NCBI RefSeq assembly: GCF_036711975.1 | Contig: NC_091971.1 | Span: 7,261,501-7,325,500 of the forward strand | Length of the DNA stretch: 64,000 nt | From: Onthophagus taurus | Taxonomy: Eukaryota > Arthropoda > Insecta > Coleoptera > Scarabaeidae | Direction of reading: 5' to 3' | Shown here: positions 45,164 to 57,300 of the stretch, piece by piece | Layout: each line of letters starts with the position of its first letter | Position numbering within the stretch: the first letter of the stretch is position 1 | Translations under genes and position numbers: made by a program | Notes under the pieces: generated by a model | Told to the model about the DNA's origin: nothing | Databases searched by the model: none | The model's input: only the letters and a program-made list of their open reading frames with translations

Positions 45164-48100
45164 TTATGATGTTATACATCTATCAGCTGCATGTCCATGA
45201 TCAACATCTTGTATAAGTGTTCCACCTTTTAAAATATCATTTACAACAGCCCTAGCTAAATAACCCGTTGATATCAACATTGGAACTTCAAACAGCACAG
45301 AAATAGATTCTTTTAAATTATGATCCTAAAACAAAATTGATGAAATAAAAAATATTTATAATATTAATCTTTATTACCTTAACATACATATCAGCAGCGG
45401 CTTGAATTAATAGCCTTATATCCAAAGGTGCTTTAAACGTCAACTCGGGATTTCGATGTAAAATTGTGGACACAGTCGAAAGTAATTCCACAACGAGTTG
45501 GCGATACTCAGGTTGTTGAATATAATTAAGCATCTGTTCAACCAATAAAGCAAAGCTGAGTTCAGATCGTGTCATTTGAGTTATTGTCGGATTTTGAGGA
45601 ATAACATTCCCCATAACGACTAATCCTTGGGGAGTTCTTTGGATTACATCCCAAACTCGGTTATAAAAAGACCTCGGCACCCTACACAAACAACCCTCCA
45701 ACTGTCTTCGTTGAAAAGGCGTCAATTTCTCGTTATCGGCCCATTCTTTCAAAGATAACACTTTATATATTAATTGTCTAACTTCGTACGGAGTGTGACT
45801 TTCTAATTCTTTAGGAGATCCTTTCATTTTTAAATACAACTTCATCGCCTCTAAAACCCAACCAATCCTAATTTTTAAAATACCTTTAAAGAGTGAGGGA
45901 TCGGTTGAAATCAATCTTCCACAATACAAAATAATTTCTTGCTGAAGAACTGCTTGGATTACATCGAACGGTTGGATTGTGTTATATAAAACTGATTGTA
46001 TCTCGGTTGGAGTTAAGGGTTTATGAAGAACGGTTTCTTTTTGTCCAATAACTCCAACAGTGAGTTGTTTTCCGTGTACTAATACGCAAGTTATAAAGGG
46101 ACTTATCGAATCAACGCTGTGATGTAAAAGACTACTCGTGTAACGAACAGCGGCCCAATGCCGCTTCAAAGCCGCTTGCAAATATAACTTTTTTATGTGA
46201 GTTTGAACGGTTAAATCGTTAATTTTAAATTGCGCACCCTCCCTTTGTAAAAGAAATCCGTAGAGTTGACATAAAATGTATAAATTTTCAGTTCTTTTAA
46301 TTGCTTCTATGATATCGTTGGTTGGGCGATTTTTATAACTCTAAAATTACTCAAATTAAATCGGTTTTAATAAAAAAAAAATAATTTCGATACATTAACA
46401 TTTTCGAGAATTTCCTGGCAATCAATCACTTTCGGAATATCCGTTAAACTTTGATAACCTATGTAATCATGTTCGAGTTGTTTGAATTGAGTGAATTTTT
46501 GTTGGGGTAAATCTAAGACGGTCATAAAATCTAAATGTTCTATAAAAATAATTTAATTAACTTAATTAGTTTAAAAAAATTTAAATCTCACCAACACAAG
46601 AACTTGATATCAAATTTTGTAACCGTCCCAACCTCACTTTGATCCCATCGCAATAACCCTTTTTTAACATAGCCAATAAATCCAACATCTTCTTAAATTG
46701 AGGATCCCTCATGTGTTCTTCGCGTATTAACAAACAAACTGTGGGTCTTCCCGATAATCTCCAATATTTTCCAACAAATTGAAGTTCGGTTTTAACATCG
46801 TCAATTAATAAAGCCATATCTCGGTACAAATAGAACTCGGAAACTTCAAAAATTAAAGGGTAGCATAAAACTGTGCTCCCGCAAACTCGATAAAGCTATA
46901 ATTTTAGTCGAATTTATTGTTTTATATTGAAATTTTTTTTAATCAATTACTTTGCTAGTTCCTAAACTGCCGATTGGTCTCGCTGGGCGACCTTTTAATT
47001 GCAATTTATGATTAACCCCCAAATTTTCGTAAACCTTAACAAGTTGTCTTGATGACCAAATTTGAACTGGTTCGACTTCGTGTGGAGTTTGAGTTTGAAT
47101 ACCGTAAGTAGCCATCATCGCTTGTAATCGCATCGATTCGGCTATAAGAACTATTTGTACCACTAAATCGGTTGCTGTGCCCTACAATAAATTCCAACTA
47201 AAAGCCCAATTTATTCCTACACATTACATTTATACAAAATGAAAGAGTAGAGAAGAAAATATTAAGACGAAACCCACTTATGTGTAATTATTAACATTTA
47301 CAAATAAACAATTATCTTACCGACTAACATAATCAACAAAAGAAGATTACTTAAAAATTACTCATGCATTTCATGCATATAAATAGCACAAAACAAATCA
47401 AATACAAAAATAAACATTTGGAAGTAAACAAATGTGCTTAAAACTTACGTACTATAGATGGTTTTGCCTAAAAAAATTATTAGCATATATACAAAATCAT
47501 AAAATAAAAAAAACTTTCCAAAAATATAATAACATTGCTTACTTGAAAAGCAGAGTATCTTCCCGCTCGTCTGGGGCGGTTATAAGACGGTAAATATCGT
47601 TTAATTAAATCTAATTCATTTATATGGAGTAAACCGCCGGTTAAAAGTTGGGATATAATAAACATAGCTTGATTCCAGAGGAAAAGCTCATTAAAATCGC
47701 TTGGGTTGCGTTCTGTGCTGTGCGGATTTAATCGTTCTTGGTCTACATTTTCTTGCGGGACGTAATAATACATTGGTATGATTGGATCTAAATAAAAACA
47801 AGATTTATGTAGTTTTTTATATAGTCTAAATTTATACAATTTATACCTGAATGTTGATCAACGGCTATGGTAAGTTTTAAAAGCTCCTGATATTTTTTAA
47901 TCTGATCGGGTAAATTCTTAAAAACCCCATCGATTATCATAAAAATGAAAAAAAGGGGCCATTCGCATTCGATGTGCTCAAAATTGGTGGTTTCTCCTTT
48001 ACCATAATATCTTTTATTAGAGTCCTCAACAACCGTTTTATATCCATCTCTCACAAATCTTTTAAAACCATAATTTCCCTTTAATTCTTTAACAATATTA

Positions 48101-49839
48101 TGTTTACATTCTTTATACAAAACATCTTCATGCGTAGCAAACGCGGGGAATGAAATTGTTGGTAATAAAGCACTATCCACACTCTAAATAATAATTATTA
48201 AAAATTAATTTAAATTAATTAATTAAATCTACTTTTGATGAAGATTCCCTGGGACAAAGTGTCTCAAAAATACTTCTATTTCTATTATGAGCATCAATAT
48301 CAACATAAACAACACTCCAAGAAGCTCCTTTTTCACCAAAAAGATTACAACCATTGATAGCCTCAAGCGCGGCTTTCGCCATTCCGATCGAACTTGCGTG
48401 AATTTCTGGGGTACCATCATTATATTTTGTCCCTCTTTCCCACATTCCAAAATCGGGGGTTCTATAAGCTCTCTCTACGTAATAAACCAAGTTTTGAACA
48501 AAAGCTACTTCATCCTAAACACATTAAATAATTTATATACAAAGTATCCCGCGTAAGCGGCAAAGTACATAGATGGCATTAAGACGCCTTTAAGATTCTT
48601 TGCATGATTATGATTAATTCTACTATATCTCAACAACTACAACAGATAGCTATATAGGGATATGTACTGAATGAATGATTTGTAGAGAATTAAATTCTCT
48701 ATCTGATAAGCTAATTAAATATGAGGTGTACCATATCAAATTTTCAACTTTTTTACAATTTGAATGTAGTAAAACAATAGTTATATTTTTGAACATCCTG
48801 TATGAGATAGACCGTTGTAGCCAGTGGCGCTCTATTTAAAGATATCCAAGCAGTAATAGTTACAAATTTTAACTTTCTAGCTCAATCAGCTGCTAAGAAA
48901 TTCTGATTTAAAGGACACAGTGTTAATTGTAAAAAAAGTTTCAAATTAAAATAACTCAAAAACTAAAAGTACTAGGTATCGACATATCTTATCAAAGTCT
49001 ACATATTTTTGAGTGTAGAATCAGAACACGCAATAAAAACTATATCATTCCATTTAAAATAACATGTTTATTTCGGTATGTCGTTATGAAACACCTGTAT
49101 CTATAAAAATATCTGTTTATAGTGTGGTAAATTTCCTATAACTTTTGTCTAAGGAAGCTCCTTATTGCCATTTATATATTCAAACCTTAATTTTATCAAT
49201 ATTTACTTGTGTATAAATGATTTGCAACCCAGAACTAATCATTTGAACTAAAAATAATAAATAAATTGATACTGCATCAATTTGTAAGTGGTTATATTGA
49301 TTATCTGGGTAGATAGGGTCTCCTCTGACTAAATGAAACTTGACATGTAACGAATGAGTATTACATTGGTTCTTTTTGAATAATTCGATTCTCGGGGATT
49401 GTCTTATCCAGCATTCTAATATACCCCGCATACATTTCACCGCTGATTGTCCCAATTCATAGGATTTACCACGATCATCATCAATACGCCTTTAAAAAGA
49501 TCAAAAAAATTGATTTATGTTGATTTTGGAATCATTTTATTACCTATAAGCTTGATATAAACTCCATATAGCTGCTGCGCAATAAACACTTTCTCTAACA
49601 CTCCCAATTTCTTTATCGGAAGATACAACAGGAAATAATCCAGTGATAGGACTTTGGTATCTTAATAATTGCCGTTTCACTTAAAATTGTAAAATTAAAG
49701 TGGTGATGTTTCTTTTGTAGATTATAACTCACCCATTCCATAATAAATATCCAATTGCCTTACAGTATCCTCATAATCGGCAATTTTTAAAAATTGTTCC
49801 ACCCCAATCCGATCTTCTGCACTGTATCCTTCAGATAAC
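45164..49839 (-). CDS. PHKB: Phosphorylase b kinase regulatory subunit beta (first exon not found)
   Basis: About eleven exons are readable between 49839 and 45164. The longest is about 45378-46340. PHKB is the large regulatory subunit of phosphorylase kinase, which activates glycogen breakdown. The order of family words is clear: [79 protein letters not shown]-like [123 protein letters not shown]. The wording fits beta, not alpha. The C-terminus is DRCITS, a CaaX box expected to be farnesylated. The start exon should lie in 49840-50377. Confidence 0.93.
48520..49180. other. PHKB intron with possible transposon sequence
   Basis: About 660 bases without coding sequence. AAAACTAAAAGTACTAGGTA and nearby text resemble AT-rich mariner-type ends seen at 28.9 and 58.1 kb, but I could not define ends. 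The minus-strand exon resumes at about 49181. Confidence 0.3.
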
Positions 49840-50377
49840 CTATAGATGCAAATTTGAAACAAGAATTTAACAGAAAATATTGATATACCTTGTACTAGAC
49901 TGCATTTTAAATTAAATAGACTGCATTTACAAGTATTTTTGTGTGTATTATCAATGTCATAAAGGTTAATGCAAGGTTAGAGGTTATGTTAGCTTAGGTT
50001 ATGTCGTTCAAGGTTTGTAATGTGTGTTGCATACACACCAGGTCTTATCATGATCTTATGATTTTTTATTATATATAAATTATTTATTAGATACACAAAG
50101 AAGTCAATAATAATATGTAAGGATGCATTACGTCGATTTAAATAATTATAATCCGTATACTCTGAGTTTTAATGTAAAATCTAAAAAATGTTTACTTTTG
50201 AGTTTCTCTACCTTGATTCTCCCCACTCTTTATGGGTTTAAATTTACCGGCATAACCGTCCAAAGACCGTTAATACCGCGCAAACCGAACAAAAACTCAC
50301 CCCAAAAGGGAAGTTAAAACGTATTTCCTCTTTTATCGTATCTTATTTAATCGTTTGCATTCAAAGTGTCGTGAACC
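49840..50377. promoter_or_regulatory. Promoter region between PHKB (-) and HMMR (+)
   Basis: Head-to-head spacing of about 540 bases. It must contain the first PHKB exon, which I could not identify. No supported open frame. Confidence 0.4.
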
Positions 50378-53176
50378 ATGTCTTTTCCACGTGCCAAATT
50401 GCAACGGTTCAACGAAATTCCTAGTAAATCACGTTTAACTTTCGAATTTATTTATATTTTAATCGTTTATTTTGTTAGCTTGTTCACCATCTCCAGCTGA
50501 TTACAACCCCATCCAAAAGCAACGTGCGTGGTCCGTTCTTTCTGCATGTTCAGCAACAACAGACCGATTTTCAGACAATGCATCAGTTACATCTAATGGT
50601 TCTTCAGTGTTTCGAACGGTATGCAAACTATTATTAAGTTTCTTCAATCAATTCTTTTTATTTTATTTTGATAGCCAAATGTTGTTGAGAGAAAAAAGCC
50701 AATATCAATCAAAATGTCCACAAAACTTTTTAACACAACTGATAAAGAAATGTTGGAAGCAAAAATTGTGGAGTGTAGCAATAAAGATGCTTACATAAAA
50801 GATTTGGCTGAGCAAATTGAAGAACTAAAAGTACAAATCAGCGATTTACGCCAACAAGAAGATGAGATTGAGTTGGAAAAAACCAAATATGAAAGGAATT
50901 TAATGGATGTGAAAGGTAAACAAGAAGAGGAGTTGGAAAAATTAAAACATTCCCATACAGAAATATTAAATTCGTTAAGAATTAAGCTTAGGAAACGTTC
51001 GGAGGAGTTTACAAGTTTAAGAGATGAATACAGAAATATAAAACAGGAACAACAAACTACATTGGAGGGTTTATTAAAAGATTTAAATCAAATGGGCGAA
51101 GAGTTTAATGTAAAAGCAACAGAAATATATAATGCAGAAATTGTTTCAAGAGAAAATAAGATTAAACAAAAAGAAATTGAAATAGAAAAGATTACAGAAG
51201 ACATGAAGATTTTAGAGAAAAATAATAACGAAGAAATTAAAAAAATTAAAGAACTACATGCAGCTGAAATTTCAAAAGTAGAAGAGGAAATGTTGCAAAT
51301 TATAACATCAAGTGAAAAATTATTAGATCAATTAAAAAGTGGACACGAATTAGAACTTAAAGAAATCGAAAAAAAGCATACAACAGAAATTTTGAAGGTT
51401 AAAAGAGATCATTCGGATTTAATTAAATCATTAATGGATCAAAAAGTGGCTGATTTACAACAATTAGAGGAGGATTATCAATTAAAAAAAGATCAAATCG
51501 AAAAAGAAACCAAACAGCTCATTCAACAAACTGAAACTTTATGGAAAAATACATTAAAAGAGCAAGAAGAAAAATCTAACCTAACTTTTAAAAATCTCCA
51601 ACAAAAAAGTGAATCAAAAATCATTGAAATTGAATTAGAAAAGAACAAATTAAAACAAGAATTAGCTGATGCAAAATACGAATTAAAGGAATTAAAAGAA
51701 TTGTGTATAACTGAAGAAAAATTTAAATTATTACAAATCAATTATGAAAAAGAATTGGAGTTTTTAAAATCGAAACGCGTCGATTTAGAAATTCAAATAG
51801 AAGCGGTAGAAAATGAATTAGCTCAACTTGTTAACACCTCACGTTCTTATCAAGTTACTTTAGATAAAACACGGGAAACTGTTAAAGCAATTTCAAAGAG
51901 ATTGTTGAATTCAGATAGAGATGTGGAACTCTTAAAGAAAGAATTGGAGAGTCGGGAACAAATTTGTTTGAATTTGGAGGATGAATGCAATCGTCGTCTG
52001 GATGAAATAGAAAATTTAAACAAAATTAACGCCGAATTAGAGGAGAAACAAGAAAGATTTATCGCCATTTCCAACAAAGAAATTGAGGCGATTAAAAAAG
52101 ATTATGAGTGTAAAGTTAAGAGTTACAAGAATCTTATTGATGAGACTGAGCGAAACAACAAAGAGTTTCTTTCCCACAGAATTAAATGTTTACAAGAAAG
52201 TAAAGAGGCTTTTGATTTGCAACAAGTTCTAAATAATGAAGCTCAAAATGGTATTAAAACTGTAAATGAAAAAATAACCAATTTAGAACAAGTTAATATT
52301 AATTTAAAGGAAGAAAATGATGAATTAACCTGTGAGTTAAAAGAGAAAAAGGGCGCTGTAAAAGAGCTTTTAGTTGAAAATGAGTCATTAGATGCAAACC
52401 TTAACACAAAAATGAAAGAAAACGAAATATTAAAACGAGAATGTTTAACAAATATTAATGAGGATAGTGTCGAAGAATTAAAAAAACAACTTTTTGAGTT
52501 ACAAGAAGTGTGTGATAATTTACAAAATTATTGCGAATATTATAAATCGAAAGTTGAGGAATACGAAAAAGAAATTCAAGACGCTAAAATTATTGAAAAA
52601 AATTATAATGACCAAACAAAAAAATACGAAGACTTACAAAAAAGATTTTATCAATTACAAGACGAACACAACAAACAAAAACAAAAAGTACATAAATATA
52701 TTTTTATTAAACATTTTGATTCAAATTTAATTTTTTTTTAATTTTTAGATTGAAGAATACGACAATTTAATTGGACCATATAAAGAGCAATTAGAAGCTT
52801 TTGAAGATGAAAGAAAGCAGTTAATATCACAAAAAACGGACGCCGAAATGAAAGTGGCTGAAATAAGTACGAAATATGCCGAAATTTTGGGACATCAAAA
52901 CACAAAGCAAAAGATCAACCACATGGTTGATTTAAAAACGAAAATTCAATGCTTGGAAAAAGTAAGTGACGTTTTACCGCCGTTTTTGTGTTATTGGCTG
53001 TATCTGTTTTGTTTCCTTCTTCTCAGGCGAATAAGGATATGGAGGCAAAGGTCCGCAAACAAGCGAAAACCATCGAACAGTTAAAAAGTGACCAAACTAA
53101 ATATTCCAAAAACAAAGAAAATAATTTAAATTCTCCCTGCGATCGTTATTTAAGCCCATTACGTGATAGAAATTAA
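50378..53176 (+). CDS. HMMR: HMMR/RHAMM-like coiled-coil spindle protein
   Basis: Five exons (50378-50423, 50479-50618, 50675-52687, 52749-52961, 53027-53176) join in frame to 853 residues. The N-terminus MSFPRAKLQRFNEIPTCSPS followed by PADYNP matches the HMMR start (MSFPKAPLKRFND...CAPSPGAYD). The middle 600 residues are almost continuous coiled coil rich in Glu, Lys and Leu. The end contains YAEILGHQNTKQKINHMVDL, the near-invariant HMMR C-terminal motif. In vertebrates HMMR binds microtubules and the spindle pole through these ends and positions the spindle; the hyaluronan-binding role is vertebrate lore and should not be assumed here. Codon use is very AT-rich, like the neighbours. Confidence 0.92.
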
Positions 53177-54339
53177 TACATTTTATTTTTATTCTTATAT
53201 ATTTAACATTTAATTTAACTCAGTATTTTTTTTTTTTTAATTTGTTTTGTGATGTTTTTGAGTATCCAATTTTAAATTGAAAAAATGAACAGATAATAGG
53301 ATTTTATAAGACTGATGTAATCTAATGTATTGATTTCCATATTATTATTATCATACAATATTGTAATAAAATACTGACTTATAAGTACTATTTAATAAAA
53401 AAAATTATTCAAATTAAAACAATTTTTGTGGTTTCTCAAAGTCAACAAGTTTAAAAATTCGCGAAAAATCGATTTCTTAAAGTATTGTTATCATATTTTC
53501 AGGATATATAAAGAAAATTATGTATTATATCGTGGTAAAATTAGATTTTGAAAATTTTATTTAAAACATTTTTGAAAAAAATCTATTTCTAACTCAATCG
53601 CTTTGAATTTAAGACGATTTATAAAGAACAAAGTCACCTTTTTAATGGTGAAACTCGATTTTGAAAATTACTTTTAGATTTTGAGTTATAACTGTTTTAA
53701 TTTAAACTCTATTTTGTAATTTATAAGTATTGTCAATTAATTACCAACCTTAAATAAATAAAATCACCAAGCAGAATCATAATTTATGATGAACTTTTCT
53801 ACTTAATAACTTATAATTTGGATGCTTAAAACGACTTAAATTAAAATATGTTTTCTAAAAAGAATATATGGCAAATTATTTTAAATATATGTATTTACAT
53901 GATAAAATCTTAAAATACAGGAATGGGTGTGTTTAAAATTTAAATTAAATTTATCAGTACACAAGGTCGCTGACGTCAATAAAACCATTATACTTATCTA
54001 ATAACTTAGAAAGTTGCAAGTATTTCATGTATTTTACCCGGAATTAAAATCGATTTCTTATTTAATGTCTTTAAGTTTCCAACACTGCAATAAACTCTTG
54101 TTTTGTTGTGTCAACAATAAGACAAACATATGTCACTTCCACTTATCATTTTTAATAATTCTCTTTTAAATTAACAACAATAAACGCTGGTGGTGTTCAT
54201 TCTACGTGAACCGACCAGATGTGACGTACGTAGATTAGATTTCGTGAGTGTTACAACAATGACTCATAGCAAGGTTAAATCGTTGTTTACCGTAGTTGAG
54301 CGAAAAAAGTTACAGTCAGTGTAAAGTTTTAACAAAAAC
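53177..54339. other. Intergenic HMMR-CYLD, CYLD promoter region
   Basis: AT-rich and mostly featureless. Just upstream of CYLD there is a full CRE word TGACGTCA (about 53971) and an AP-1 word TGACTCA (about 54260). HMMR poly(A) signal candidates (AATAAA near 53366 and 53393) lie at its left end. Confidence 0.45.
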
Positions 54340-57300
54340 ATGGGCTCAAGATACCAATATGGTATCCTAATCGAGAACACCGTCCTGGCGGACCTGAAAA
54401 ATCCTGATTCAATCAATGGTAAGAAGACCGGACTGCTAGGGAAAATTGTAAAAATCGAAAGCATCTTAAAAAACAATTATACCGTTAGGTTGCTTAAAGA
54501 AAACGAAACGTGGGAGACTACGACGTATATTTGTCCCCACACTAGTTTGATTTACGTGGACGAGAAGTTATGGCCTTTTTTGGATGCTATTCCCTCACCT
54601 CAAGAAAGAGTTAAGTTAGCACAAAACAAAGTTCGCTGTGACAAATTAATGCAGATTACTAGGGATACTCTTGTGGGGTATTCTACAGAACACGATATTC
54701 ATTTGGGAAAAGTTAAATTTATTGGGTTTGTTAAAGGATTAGGAAAATGTTTTGGAATTCAGTTACATGTAAGTTTTAAATTATAAGAATCAAATTTAGG
54801 TTATTAGGTCACTTTCACAAGTTAATCAGTAACCGTGAAGAGTTGTACTTATCAAATTTTATTCTTTTGTGTTAGACAAAGCTTCCTGGAAATAATTGCA
54901 ATGGAATGTACGCCGGTATCCAATACTTTGTGTGCTTACCCGGCCACGGTAAATTCACAACAATCGAAAAATTAATGCCACAACATTACGAAAATGAAAC
55001 ATCCCCAGTAACCAAGCGCCCCTTAACGGAATACGAAGAAACCGTAGCGAGGAATTTATCCGGGTTCACCGACAGCACACGATCAAAAGAAACGAGAGGT
55101 ATTTCAGCGAGAAATCCAAATTTTTTCCGCACATCACATTCCATGCAAAACCTAAGTGAAACAAACAACTTTACCATTAATTCAAACAAACAAAATTCAT
55201 CAAGTATTACTCAAAACAACCAAACCACAACGATTAATTCGTACAACCAAAGTGTTAATTCAAATAACGAATTTGATCAGAATATGTTACTCCAACCGGA
55301 TAAAACACATTTAATAGACGATAAAACTATGTCTCACATCTCATCTAATCATAAAACCAAATCAGAAATTGATTTGAAAGATGTGATTGCCGGGATTTGG
55401 TCTGAAACGACCGAACCGGTTCAACCGCATTATTACTCCGATTTAAAACAATTATGTAAACAGACCGGTGATGCTAAATCGACGTTGAGCGATAAATCTT
55501 ACGGCTCGTACAATAATACGCTTTCGAAGACGTCGTCATCGGCGAGAAATAAAAGTTTGAACCCGCTTTCACATATTGTTAATGGGAGTAAAACGTTGCC
55601 TAAGAAAACTAAGTATAATTTGGATAGGGTTCAGAATAAAGATAATAAAAGTGTTTTTGTGTCAACGAAACATGTTGAAATTTTACCAAGTAAGTAATTT
55701 TCGTTTTTTTTTATTGATTAATTAATTTTCTAATTAATTAGATAAATAACTTCCTATTTCTTAATGTGTTTCCAGGAAATTTGAACCATTACCCAAAGTC
55801 CTTAAATGCACCATGTAAAACCTTACTTACTTTATAATTTGGTACAAATGAGTTAATTTTAATTTCGTTTAATTTTAACATCATTGTTGTTTATTAATCA
55901 AATATGAAAAGCTGTAACTCATCTGGAATATTATGGAAGTTATGAAAATGTGTGGTCAAGATGTAATGTTTTTTTGTAATTGCAAATTTTGGAAAGGGAA
56001 GGGGGTAATATGTATTAATAAAGGGCTTGAGAGACGCATGCCTTAACCCAAATGTTTCTAGTTCTAGATTTAATGTTATTTCTAGTGCTAATTCTATATA
56101 CAGGTATAGTTCTATATATGGGGTACTAAACCATTTGAAAAACAAAAAAATATTTTATACAAAAGTTGTTTGATTCATGTATATTTTTTTTTACCTGTAT
56201 ATTTTATCATATTATGAATACAACTAAATTTGTGTATACAACCGTATATATTACTATTTCACAGCGTTCATAGTTCCTGAGATTTTCAATTATTCTTCCA
56301 AAATGTGCCTATTACAGGATCGTTTTGAAAACGATGTAAAAACGAAATTTTTTCCGATTTTGCCTTGAAACTACTTCAGACAATAGTCAAAGCCAGTAGG
56401 TAGATGATAGTATTCAAAAATATTAGATACACTATCGTTTAAAAATAGTTGAAAAACCTCAGTTACTTTTGTTGTTTTTCAAATGGCTTTTTTTTAAGTT
56501 TTTTAAATGGAACATCCTGTATATTGTATGCTGGTTGAATTGCTCATCAAGTTTCCTTTAATTAATGATAAGTATGTCATATGTCTAACTTTAATAGTTT
56601 TCCTGATATTTAGAATTTAAAGTAAAATGTGTAATATCCAATAATAATATCTAAAGATATTAGATACGCTATACAGCATGTATATTGTGTGCTGGTTGAA
56701 TTGCCCATCAAGTTACCTTTAATTAATGATAAGTATGTCATATGTCTAACTTTAATAGTTTTCCTGATATTTAGAATTTAAAGTAAAATGTGTAATAAAA
56801 TGTCATTATAGTACTTAAAAAGTGATAGAATGTAATATATTCTGTCCTTTTTTTTGGCACTTTTTTTTTTCTTGATTGTTCGTCTGTCATTTGTAAATCA
56901 GTAATATTATATTAAAATACAATTTAAAAAAGAACTTTAATAAATAAATAATCAAAACGTGATAAAAATACAATTAAATGGCAGAACAATAAATCCCTTT
57001 TTTTTTTTTATTTTAGTTACTAAATTATTTGAAGGAAATCCAGCAACAAACTATAAACAATTACTAAACGTTGCTCAACAAGTAGATATTAATTTAATTA
57101 AGTATAAAAGATCTTGAGGTATCTCTTAACATGTGTATCTTATTTTCTCTAAAGTCGTAAATTATATGGCAGAACAATTGCATATTTTATTACTTACATC
57201 TTTTTAAATCTTATAAAGTACCAAGTCGCATTAAAATCTGGTATATGGCATCAAAATTATTTTACATTATAAAATATTAATCAAATAATAAAAGGAAGAA

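Noticed and set aside
45164-49839. Phosphorylase kinase alpha as the identity
   Set aside because: GYGFKRFxRDGYKT, [16 protein letters not shown], [10 protein letters not shown] and [15 protein letters not shown] fit beta better than alpha; alpha words at the same places differ.
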